From an uncultured Prevotellaceae bacterium (GTDB taxonomy: Bacteria; Bacteroidota; Bacteroidia; Bacteroidales; Bacteroidaceae), in assembly GCA_946415695.1 (NCBI GenBank), contig CAMKTM010000096.1:1-8832 (forward strand): DNA of 8,832 nucleotides. The letters run 5' to 3'. The translations under genes were made by a program, and so were the position numbers. The notes below the pieces were generated by a model. That model was not told where the DNA came from, made no database searches, and was given only the letters and a program-made list of their open reading frames with translations. How positions within the stretch are numbered: the first letter of the stretch is position 1; each line of letters begins with the position of its first letter. Below are positions 1-5,878 of the stretch, piece after piece.

Positions 1-66
1 ACGCTCTTATTGTCAACGAGGCACGCTCTTATTGAAATAAAGGCACGCTCTTATTAAAATCAATAC
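1..66. repeat. Three-copy tandem array with 22-bp period, cut by the window edge
   Basis: The 11-mer ACGCTCTTATT occurs at 1-11, 23-33 and 45-55, so its period is exactly 22 bp. The other 11 bp of each unit vary, although units 1 and 2 both end in AGGC or GAGGC. More copies may lie left of the window. No reading frame runs through it. A conserved half plus a variable half at about two helical turns resembles an array of protein-binding sites, but function is unknown. The array ends where the putative miniature transposon begins. Confidence 0.75.
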
Positions 67-77
67 TGTCCGGGGAA

Positions 78-107
78 TTCGGCCTGAACCAAAGGTCGAC
101 GGCCGAA
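78..107. repeat. Small imperfect hairpin
   Basis: TTCGGCC (78-84) and GGCCGAA (101-107) are perfect inverted repeats. ACC/GGT pair inside them around an AAA loop (88-96). It sits directly inside the left end of the putative MITE. No function can be assigned. Confidence 0.5.
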
Positions 108-122
108 GGGAAAGTCAAAGGC

Positions 123-169
123 CATTAAGCTGTCAGCCCAGGGCAGCGCCCTGGGCTGACAGCTTAATG
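123..169. repeat. Perfect 22-bp inverted repeat with a 3-nt loop
   Basis: Positions 123-144 are the exact reverse complement of 148-169, with AGC as the loop. A second short hairpin, GCCCC-TGC-GGGGC, follows at 169-181. There is no T-tract after the stem, so it is not a typical intrinsic terminator. Compact GC-rich hairpins like this resemble REP-type sequences that are dispersed in Bacteroidota genomes. The family assignment is inference. Confidence 0.8.
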
Positions 170-277
170 CCCCTGCGGGGCGTCACAAGCCCCTGCCAAT
201 CACATTTTGTTCTAAATGCCGATGATTATGAGGGTACAGGAGATGATGAAACATTTTCCCCGGACACCAATAAAAAA

Positions 278-367
278 CAACAACGGATTACACGGATTTC
301 ATGGATTCTCGTCGTGCTGATAGTCAGCAGATAAGACAATCCGTGAAATCCGTGTAATCCGTTGTTG
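278..367. repeat. 30-bp inverted repeat of the GGATTACACGGATTTC type
   Basis: 278-307 and 338-367 are reverse complements over 30 bp with one mismatch (ATGGATT against AATCCGT). Each arm is built of GGATT words about 9 bp apart. The 30-nt spacer holds its own 6-bp hairpin (TGCTGA-TAG-TCAGCA, 315-329), so the whole folds as a long nested stem. It lies 48 bp past the stop codon of the minus-strand DUF1080 gene and could limit read-through, but no U-tract supports a terminator. It reads best as a dispersed repeat element. Confidence 0.8.
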
Positions 368-415
368 CTTATTACGACTTAGTTTATATCGGTCGTTTAT
401 GGGATTTAGGTCTGT

Positions 416-2779
416 TTATTTCTTCTTGTTCAGGTCGAGGACGCGGACGGCACGGAACTTCAGGCCTGCGCCATGACCGAGGAAGCCGATGTGGCCCGTC
501 TTGTTGAACATGCCGGGATGGTTGTGGTGGTCAACCGTGTAGGGATTGTTGTCCGAGCCGTCGGGAGCCACGTTGTGACCCTTGCAGGCTTCCTTGATGT
601 CGCCATCCACGATGACTTCGCCATTCACGGTGACGGTGATGTGGTTGCCCTGCACGCGGATTTCCTCTTCGCTCCATTCGCCCAGAGGCTTGTGCTTGAT
701 GCGCTTGGCGGGAATGACACCATAGACTGAACCATGGACCTGATATTCGCGCAAGCCGGCATAGATGGGGTCGTCGTGGTCGAGTATCTGAACCTCGCAC
801 ATGCCGTCGTAGGCAGCATCGACGCCCATTGGGGTGCGGATGCCTACGCCGTTGTTCACGCCCGGGCGCAGGAAGCAGAACTCGAAGCGGAAGATGAAGT
901 CGCGATACTCCTTCTTGGTGTAGAGGTTGCTCTCGTTGCCGTAGTTGGCGGTGACGTTGATGCAGCCGTTAATGGGCACGTAGCCCACCTTGTTGCCCAC
1001 GAAGTTGTCGAGGTTCGTGCCGTCGAAGAGGAGCTCGAAGCCCTGCTTCTTTTCTTCGTCGGAGAGGACATAGACGGGCGCGGGCTTCATCTCGGAGAGC
1101 TTCTGGCGGAGGGCATCTACGGCATATCCGTCGTCGGCGTCGCCAGTGGACTTGAAGATGTTGATGCACTTCTCGAGGTTGGCCTTGCAGACGTCGTATT
1201 CGATGTCCTCGGTGGTCTTGGAGATGATGTCCTTGCAGGCTGTGGCAGCGGTGTAGCCAAGTTCCTTGTCGTCGAGCTGCTTGGCGGCAAGCAGGAAGGC
1301 GTTGCGGGTGGGCACAATCGAGAGCTTCGAGAGGATTTCCTTCTTGTTTGCCCCCTGTTTAGCCAAGGAGAATGCTTCGCTGAGCTTTGCCGAGCGGTTG
1401 TCGAGGTTCTTTTCTTTGCTGACCACAAGGCGGACATAGTTCATCAAAGCCTTTTCGTCGCCTTTCTTTGCTGCGGCGAGCAGAGGCTTTGCGGCTTTAT
1501 AGTTGTTGCTCTTGCCCAGGGCTTCGATGGCTGCGGCATCGCCAATCTTTTCGAGGTCGGCAACAGAAGCGTCGGTTCCCGTAGCAGCGAGCAAGGGATA
1601 GAGGCGCTCCTTGTTGGGCAACTGGGGCATTTCCACGAACTGGGAGATTTCCTTGTACTGGTCGTCGGCCGAAAGCGTTTGCAGGCTTGCCATAGCAGCC
1701 TTTTGCCACTTCGAGACATTCTGTTTGTTTGGCGAGACAGCCACGGAGCCGATAACGGATTTCGACAGTTCGGGTGTCACCACTCCTGGCAGGGCATTGA
1801 GGGCAGCATCGCCGTATGTCTTGTCAGATGCCAGTTTGAAGATTTCCTGGGCAGCTTCTGCGTAGTGACGTGCAGAGGCAAGTTTCAGCAGGGAGAGCTT
1901 CTTTTCCCCTGCTGCAGACTTCAAGGCTTCCGACAGGTTCAGCTTGTCGGGGAAGGAGCAGAGGGCGCGATAGGCTTCAGCATCGTTCGTGCCGCCAAGC
2001 TGGTCGATGAGCACCTTCTGAGCATCCTCGCCGCCAATCTTTCCCAAAGCCTCGATAGCAGCCTTCGCAGGCTTGTCGCCTTGGGCTGCAGCCTGAGTCA
2101 GCAAAGGTTTCTGGCTGGCCACCTTGTTGTCGCCCAGCCAGTAGAGGACGTCGCACTTGGCTTCCTCGCTGAGGGACTTGTACTTCTTCGTCACGCTTGC
2201 AGCCAGTTCGTCGGTCACGAGCCCCTTTGCCGTGGCAAACTTGAGGGCTTGCATCCGCAGGGCGTGGTCCTTACCCTTGACGGCTTTCACAATTTCTTTC
2301 CCAGCACCGTCGCCCAGGCTGACGAGCTTGTCATAAGCCTGAGCATAAGGGCTTGCACCTTTCTGGTCAACGTAGGCGACATCCTCTTCCTTCGAGAGCA
2401 GACGGAGCTCGTTCTCGAGGAACTGCTTGGCATCCTTGTCGCTCTGCGCGGCGATGGCTTGCTTGAGGCCTTCGCGCACTTTTGCAGCCCAAGCCTCGTT
2501 CGTTCCTGCAAAGGCGACAGCGCCATGAATGGTGTATTCCACCTTGGCGTTGACGCGCTGGGCTGCTGGCTTGAGCATGGCGGCAAGCATGGTGATGGAT
2601 TGCGGCGCAGCCTGCACGAGGGGCTGCATCTCGTTATTGAAGTCGGCCTGTTTCTGTATAGGCACAAGTGCGAGCACATCCTGAACGATGGTCTCGGTAG
2701 CGCGGTTGCGTGCGTCCTGTGCAAAGACAGGCAGGCTGAGCAACATCGCTGCTATAATAATATATAATGTACGTTTCAT
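416..2779 (-). CDS. Secreted HEAT-repeat protein with C-terminal DUF1080 (3-keto-disaccharide hydrolase-like) domain
   Basis: The 787-aa protein starts with a clear Sec signal peptide (MKRTLYIIIAAMLLSLPVFA, cleavage likely before QDA), so it is periplasmic or surface-exposed. Residues roughly 140-560 are Ala/Leu/Lys-rich helical repeats of HEAT/ARM type. Residues about 575-783 form a DUF1080 domain (now named 3-keto-disaccharide hydrolase), shown by EKKQGFELLFDGTNLDNFVG, NNGVGIRTP, EVQILDHDD and GHIGFLGHG near the end. Stand-alone DUF1080 proteins are usually only 200-300 aa, so this is a fusion in which the helical repeats probably act as a scaffold. Known members form a beta-jelly-roll that cleaves 3-keto-glycosides or related sugars; the substrate here is unknown. 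It lies downstream of the Gfo/Idh/MocA gene on the same strand, with a 134-bp gap and no recognisable promoter box, which suggests co-transcription. The antisense strand is also open for long stretches, a codon-bias shadow. Confidence 0.9.
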   Translation of the reverse strand: MKRTLYIIIAAMLLSLPVFAQDARNRATETIVQDVLALVPIQKQADFNNEMQPLVQAAPQSITMLAAMLKPAAQRVNAKVEYTIHGAVAFAGTNEAWAAKVREGLKQAIAAQSDKDAKQFLENELRLLSKEEDVAYVDQKGASPYAQAYDKLVSLGDGAGKEIVKAVKGKDHALRMQALKFATAKGLVTDELAASVTKKYKSLSEEAKCDVLYWLGDNKVASQKPLLTQAAAQGDKPAKAAIEALGKIGGEDAQKVLIDQLGGTNDAEAYRALCSFPDKLNLSEALKSAAGEKKLSLLKLASARHYAEAAQEIFKLASDKTYGDAALNALPGVVTPELSKSVIGSVAVSPNKQNVSKWQKAAMASLQTLSADDQYKEISQFVEMPQLPNKERLYPLLAATGTDASVADLEKIGDAAAIEALGKSNNYKAAKPLLAAAKKGDEKALMNYVRLVVSKEKNLDNRSAKLSEAFSLAKQGANKKEILSKLSIVPTRNAFLLAAKQLDDKELGYTAATACKDIISKTTEDIEYDVCKANLEKCINIFKSTGDADDGYAVDALRQKLSEMKPAPVYVLSDEEKKQGFELLFDGTNLDNFVGNKVGYVPINGCINVTANYGNESNLYTKKEYRDFIFRFEFCFLRPGVNNGVGIRTPMGVDAAYDGMCEVQILDHDDPIYAGLREYQVHGSVYGVIPAKRIKHKPLGEWSEEEIRVQGNHITVTVNGEVIVDGDIKEACKGHNVAPDGSDNNPYTVDHHNHPGMFNKTGHIGFLGHGAGLKFRAVRVLDLNKKK

Positions 2780-2791
2780 CTTTTTATAATT

Positions 2792-2900
2792 AAGAATGAA
2801 GAATTAAGAATTTGCTGCCGCCTTTAACTGCTGTGTTCTTTATGTTGAAGGGTGAGAGCGAAGAGTGAGAGCGGTAGCAAATTCTTCACTCTTCATTCTT
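2792..2900. repeat. 30-bp imperfect inverted repeat in the gap between the two minus-strand genes
   Basis: 2792-2821 and 2871-2900 are reverse complements at 27 of 30 positions, separated by 49 bp. The right side continues as a direct repeat of CTTCACTCTTCATT (2883-2896 and 2897-2910, the second copy abutting the stop of the oxidoreductase gene). The spacer contains GAGCGAAGAGTGA (2856-2868), a 13-mer also found inside rsmF at 5318-5330. As RNA it would form a long stem between the two minus-strand genes and could weaken read-through or protect an mRNA end. It looks like a dispersed repeat, and a regulatory role is inference. Confidence 0.75.
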
Positions 2901-2913
2901 CACTCTTCATTGT

Positions 2914-4218
2914 TCAGATGAGTTTCCCCCATTCGCCACGCATTGGCTGGTTGACGAGGCGGTTGGCTTCGTCGTCGTTGATGAAGGTTTGCGTCTTGGG
3001 GTCGAAATGGAGTGTGCGGTTGAGGCGCAGGGCGCAGACGCCGATGTTGACGATGGTGGCGCTGTGGTGGCCGTTGCTTTCGTTGAGGGCGAACTGGCGG
3101 CGTGTGCGCACGCACTCCAGGAAGTCTGTGTTGCGCTCCTCGGGGTCGGGCAGCTCGTTGATGATTTGCTGCACGTTGGGTATGGTGCACTCGAAGCCCT
3201 TATAGACTTTGCCCTTCGGTCCTTCGATGTATGGCACTTTGCCTTGGCTTTCGAAGCCTTCGCCTTCGAGGATTATCTGGCAGCCGTCGGCATAGGTGTA
3301 GGTGATGTTGCGCCAGATGCCTACTGCGTCGGGATGCTGCTGCGGCGCATCGATCTCCACCTTGACGGGGAAGTCGTTGTCTTTGCCGAGTATATACTGC
3401 ACGGGGTCGATGTAGTGCTGACCCATGTCTGCCAAGCCGCCGCCGTCGTAGTCGAAGTAGCCGCGGAAGGTCTGATGCGTGCGGTGGATGTTGTAGGGCT
3501 TATAGGGAGCAGGGCCGAGCCACAGGTCGTAATCGAGTTCTTTGGGCACTTGTTGCACTTCGAGGTTTTCTTTGCCTACCCAGAAGAATTTCCAGGCGAA
3601 GCCCGTAGCGCCGGAGATGCGCACCTTGAGCGGCCAGCCGAGCAATCCGCTGTCAACAAGTTTCTTGAGCGGCTTAACTTCTGTGCCGAGGCCATAGAAG
3701 GTGTCCTTGAAGCGGAACCATGTGTTCAGACGGAACACGCGGGCGTTGCGCTTCACGGCTTCTTCCACTCGTCGTCCTTCGCCGATGGTGCGGGTCATGG
3801 GCTTTTCGCAGAAGATGTCCTTGCCGGCATTGGCGGCAATCACCGACATGAGTCCGTGCCAATGTGGCGGTGTGGCGATGTGTACGATATCTACATTCGG
3901 GTCGTTGATCAAGTCGCGGAAGTCGTGATAGGTTTTCAGTTCTTCTCCCCACTTCTGCTTGGCGGCAGCCACGGCCGAGTCGAGGTGTTTCTGGTCCACG
4001 TCGCAGAGTGCGACGAGGCGGCAGTTCTGGTCGCTGACGAAATGTGAGGCGGAGCGACCTATGCCGCCCACACCAATCAAACCTCGTGTCAACTGGTCGC
4101 TGGGAGCAATAAAGTCATTTTTGCCTCCCATCTTGCCCAGCACTTCGCGGGGCATGATGCTAAAGAGGGCGGCACCTGCCGCACCTCTCGTAATAAAGGA
4201 ACGTCTGTTAAGTTTCAT
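2914..4218 (-). CDS. Gfo/Idh/MocA-family NAD(P)-dependent oxidoreductase with Tat signal
   Basis: The 434-aa protein starts MKLNRRSFITRGAAGAALFS, a twin-arginine (R5, R6) export signal, so it is expected to fold with its cofactor in the cytoplasm and act in the periplasm. The Rossmann fold is marked by GLIGVGGIGRS (residues 46-56) and the acidic ALCDVD stretch. The family's EKP motif is at 138-140 (CEKPMTRT), and the catalytic-region signature GGGLADMGQHYIDPVQ is at 259-274, with H268 the candidate catalytic residue. Its length suits the exported Bacteroidota branch. Members oxidise or reduce sugar hydroxyls, often at C3. The DUF1080 gene next to it makes 3-oxidation of a glycoside followed by cleavage an attractive role, but the substrate cannot be read from sequence. 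A good promoter lies upstream. Confidence 0.93.
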   Translation of the reverse strand: MKLNRRSFITRGAAGAALFSIMPREVLGKMGGKNDFIAPSDQLTRGLIGVGGIGRSASHFVSDQNCRLVALCDVDQKHLDSAVAAAKQKWGEELKTYHDFRDLINDPNVDIVHIATPPHWHGLMSVIAANAGKDIFCEKPMTRTIGEGRRVEEAVKRNARVFRLNTWFRFKDTFYGLGTEVKPLKKLVDSGLLGWPLKVRISGATGFAWKFFWVGKENLEVQQVPKELDYDLWLGPAPYKPYNIHRTHQTFRGYFDYDGGGLADMGQHYIDPVQYILGKDNDFPVKVEIDAPQQHPDAVGIWRNITYTYADGCQIILEGEGFESQGKVPYIEGPKGKVYKGFECTIPNVQQIINELPDPEERNTDFLECVRTRRQFALNESNGHHSATIVNIGVCALRLNRTLHFDPKTQTFINDDEANRLVNQPMRGEWGKLI

Positions 4219-4255
4219 GGTTAATAATAATAAGTAAAATAGTTGTTTTCGCTCC

Positions 4256-4287
4256 CAAAGTTAGTTTTTTTTCACGACACCGCCAAA
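4256..4287 (-). promoter_or_regulatory. Bacteroidota-type promoter for the Gfo/Idh/MocA gene
   Basis: On the minus strand a -33 box TTTG (4287-4284) is followed, after a 20-bp spacer, by a -7 box TAACTTTG (4263-4256). Both match the Bacteroidota sigma consensus TTTG-N19-21-TAnnTTTG. Transcription would start near 4249, giving a leader of about 30 nt before the ATG at 4218. Confidence 0.7.
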
Positions 4288-4379
4288 CATTATGGGAGAA
4301 AACTTGCGCAAAGAATAAAATCTATGAAAATTGCGTTATATCTTTCAGGTTTCTTCGCTGTGTTTTCAGCATTTTGTCG

Positions 4380-4387
4380 TATCTTTG
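4380..4387 (+). promoter_or_regulatory. rsmF: Bacteroidota -7 promoter box for rsmF
   Basis: TATCTTTG at 4380-4387 is a full match to the TAnnTTTG -7 box. No good TTTG -33 box lies at the right distance (TTCG at 4354-4357 is the nearest). A start near 4393 would put the ATG at 4414 about 20 nt downstream and would exclude the upstream ATG at 4243. Confidence 0.55.
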
Positions 4388-4413
4388 TAGCGAAAAGAGA
4401 GTTTTTGTCAGTG

Positions 4414-5688
4414 ATGCAAACGGACTTACCACAGGATTTCGTTCACTTGATGCACGAGCATTATGATGAGGCGACGGCGGATGCGCTCTGCTCTGCTTTG
4501 GACTCGACGGAGCCGGAAGTCTCTGTCCGCCTCAATCCGTACAAGCTTTCTGCCGATGCCGTGTTGGCTCATCATCCGGGCCTTGAGCGTGTCCCGTGGT
4601 GTCCCGATGCCTTTTATCTTCCCTACCGTCCGCCTTTCACCTTCGACCCCCTGCTCCATGCCGGCGCTTACTATGTGCAGGAGGCCGCATCAATGTATAT
4701 AGCAAGCCTCCCCCTTCCCCTCCAAAGGAGGGGGGGGCCGCTGCGACCATTCGCCCGTCCTTTGGAGGGGAAGGGGGAGGCTCCTCTTTTGGCCCTCGAC
4801 CTCTGTGCCGCACCTGGCGGTAAGAGTACGCTGTTGCAAAGTTTCCTGCCCGAAGGCTCGGTTCTCGTCAGCAATGAGCCGATTGCCAAACGTGCTCAGA
4901 TCCTTGCTGAGAACATGCAGAAATGGATGACAGGTCTGCCGGAAGGGGCGGCAAGGGTGGTTGTGACGCAGAGTTATCCAGACGGATTCGGCTGCCTGAC
5001 CGGCCGTGTGGATGTCCTTCTGACGGATGTTCCCTGTTCTGGCGAAGGGATGTTCCGCAAGGACGAGACGGCACGGAAGGAATGGAGCTTGGAGAATGTT
5101 GCAAAGTGTCAGCAGCGGCAGCGAAGCATCCTCTCGGACATCTGGCATGTCCTCAAGCCCGGTGGCCTGCTCATCTACAGCACTTGCACTTTCAACCGCT
5201 ACGAGGACGAGGACAATGTGCGCTGGATTTGCGATGAAATGGGTGGAAATTTGCTCATGGAACGCCACTTCCTGCCAGGGCGCGACCGTGGCGAGGGGTT
5301 CTACGTGGCGGCCATTCGAGCGAAGAGTGAAGAGCAGAGCGAGAGTAGTAAGGACATAGAGCACGGCAGCTCGGAGTCTTCATTCGTAAACAATCTTCTG
5401 ACGAAGAGAGCCGGACTGAATGTCCTCTATGACTCGGCTTCCCCTTCCCCCCTCCTTCTCGGGGGAGAGAACAGTGTAGAGCTGACCTACGCCGAAGCCT
5501 TGCAGTACCTGCGTCGCGAAGCACTCCGAAGGGAAGCGCCCAGAGGCCCGGTCACACTTCGCTATCGCGGGCTGGTGCTTGGCCCCGGAAAGGGCGTCGG
5601 CAACCGCATCAACAATCTCTACCCCGAAGCATGGCGCATCCGCACTACCTACACTACGCCTTTTTCCCTGCTCGGCATAGAGAATTAA
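4414..5688 (+). CDS. rsmF: RsmF-like 16S rRNA (cytosine-C5) methyltransferase, NOL1/NOP2/Sun family
   Basis: This 424-aa SAM-dependent enzyme would methylate C5 of a cytosine in 16S rRNA. The N-terminus (LPQDFVHLMHEHY, then SVRLNPYK) is typical of the family. SAM motif I is LDLCAAPGGKSTLL (about 128-141), followed by the two-cysteine chemistry motifs TDVPCSGEGMFRKD and IYSTCTFNRYEDEDNV. The C-terminal part (from TLRYRGLVLGPGKG) resembles the PUA-like RNA-binding domain of RsmF. The frame is open back to an ATG at 4243, but those 57 residues do not fit the family and precede the promoter box, so ATG 4414 is preferred. Residues 98-123 (4705-4782) are a palindromic repeat element translated in frame just before motif I. 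Two further linkers (about 302-315 and 342-354) also look repeat-derived. The exact target base, C1407 in E. coli, is assumed from the family. Confidence 0.88.
   Translation: MQTDLPQDFVHLMHEHYDEATADALCSALDSTEPEVSVRLNPYKLSADAVLAHHPGLERVPWCPDAFYLPYRPPFTFDPLLHAGAYYVQEAASMYIASLPLPLQRRGGPLRPFARPLEGKGEAPLLALDLCAAPGGKSTLLQSFLPEGSVLVSNEPIAKRAQILAENMQKWMTGLPEGAARVVVTQSYPDGFGCLTGRVDVLLTDVPCSGEGMFRKDETARKEWSLENVAKCQQRQRSILSDIWHVLKPGGLLIYSTCTFNRYEDEDNVRWICDEMGGNLLMERHFLPGRDRGEGFYVAAIRAKSEEQSESSKDIEHGSSESSFVNNLLTKRAGLNVLYDSASPSPLLLGGENSVELTYAEALQYLRREALRREAPRGPVTLRYRGLVLGPGKGVGNRINNLYPEAWRIRTTYTTPFSLLGIEN
4705..4782. repeat. 78-bp palindromic element inserted in frame in rsmF
   Basis: The 25-bp arms 4705-4729 and 4758-4782 are exact reverse complements. 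Each arm also has an internal mini-hairpin (CCCCTCC-AAA-GGAGGGG in the left one). The 28-bp centre holds GCTGCGACC (4740-4748). The element is exactly 26 codons and adds residues 98-123, ending PLEGKGEA, between MYIA and PLLALDLCAAPGG, where relatives pass almost directly from one to the other. I find no stop codon in any of the six frames. A homologous copy lies in engB at 6257-6336. Confidence 0.9.
5318..5345. repeat. Probable repeat-derived linker in rsmF
   Basis: GAGCGAAGAGTGA at 5318-5330 is identical to 2856-2868 in the intergenic inverted repeat. It encodes part of a low-complexity Ser/Glu-rich linker (RAKSEEQSESSK) between the methyltransferase core and the C-terminal domain. Only 13 bp are identical, so derivation from that element is a suggestion. 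Confidence 0.4.
5440..5470. repeat. Probable solo arm of a CT-rich palindromic element in rsmF
   Basis: The stretch TCCCCTTCCCCCCTCC followed by TTCTCGGGGGAG resembles one arm of the 78-bp element. It encodes SPSPLLLGGEN (residues 343-353) in a variable linker. It is shorter and less palindromic than the other copies and may be a relic or an independent low-complexity tract. Confidence 0.4.
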
Positions 5689-5749
5689 ACCTATAACATA
5701 ATTACAACCCTTCTCGTGCGTTTCTGCATGATGCGGCACGGCATGTTCT

Positions 5750-5822
5750 TTGCTTCTACATGTAAAAGCAATTGCTTGTACATGTAGAAGCAATTGCACG
5801 TACATGTACAAGCAATCAACAC
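5750..5822. repeat. 22-bp tandem array of alternating palindromes between convergent genes
   Basis: TACATGTA occurs at 5757, 5779 and 5801, period exactly 22 bp. GCAATTGC at 5768 and 5790, and a decayed GCAAT at 5812, fall midway. Each octamer is itself palindromic and the dyad centres are 11 bp apart, about one helical turn. 5750-5793 is a 44-bp palindrome in which 21 of 22 base pairs match. It lies 62 bp after the rsmF stop and 57 bp before the engB stop, so transcripts from both sides would carry a strong hairpin. It could act in bidirectional termination or as a protein-binding array. No long T-tract is present. Confidence 0.85.
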
Positions 5823-5878
5823 CCTATGCGATGACAGGTGTAAAAGCGTTGAAAAGTGAATGTGGTAAACGAGGGAAG

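Larger units (their letters stand above)
66..267. mobile_element. Putative miniature inverted-repeat transposable element (MITE)
   Basis: An 11-bp perfect inverted repeat, TGTCCGGGGAA at 67-77 and TTCCCCGGACA at 256-266, bounds about 200 bp with no substantial ORF. One base outside each end lies the pentamer CAATA, at 61-65 and 268-272, in direct orientation, as a target-site duplication would be. The interior holds two hairpins (78-107 and 123-169). A non-autonomous element mobilised in trans by a DDE transposase elsewhere is the natural reading. The source IS family cannot be named from here. The outermost bases (C66, C267) do not pair, so the exact ends are uncertain by a base. Confidence 0.5.

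Noticed and set aside
1..66. CRISPR array
   Set aside because: The conserved repeat is 11 bp and the spacers 11 bp, both far too short, and no cas gene is visible.
123..181. Intrinsic terminator
   Set aside because: The stem is strong but there is no T-tract on either side and the nearest gene end is over 200 bp away.
180..266. Short minus-strand ORF (about 23 codons starting MFHHLLYPHN) inside the MITE
   Set aside because: It is too short, without similarity I recognise and without initiation signals. It is probably chance.
734..2767. 677-codon open frame on the plus strand opposite the DUF1080 gene
   Set aside because: It is the antisense shadow of a well-supported secreted protein. The translation is Val/Leu/Gly-rich without motifs, and the opposite strand has a signal peptide and recognisable domain.
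2989..4047. 352-codon open frame on the plus strand opposite the Gfo/Idh/MocA gene
   Set aside because: This is an antisense shadow again: the minus-strand protein has Rossmann, EKP and GGGLADMGQH motifs, and this frame has none.
4243..4413. Longer N-terminus for rsmF starting at ATG 4243
   Set aside because: The extra 57 residues do not resemble the family, the -7 box at 4380 lies inside them, and this start would be within the divergent promoter region of the oxidoreductase.
4705..4782. Sequencing or assembly artefact, or a frameshift in rsmF
   Set aside because: The frame is kept on both sides, conserved motifs continue, and a homologous copy exists in engB, so a real insert is more likely.
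5757..5822. CRISPR array or plasmid iterons
   Set aside because: The units are contiguous and almost identical with no spacers, and there is no rep gene or AT-rich origin region. It sits between two chromosomal housekeeping genes.
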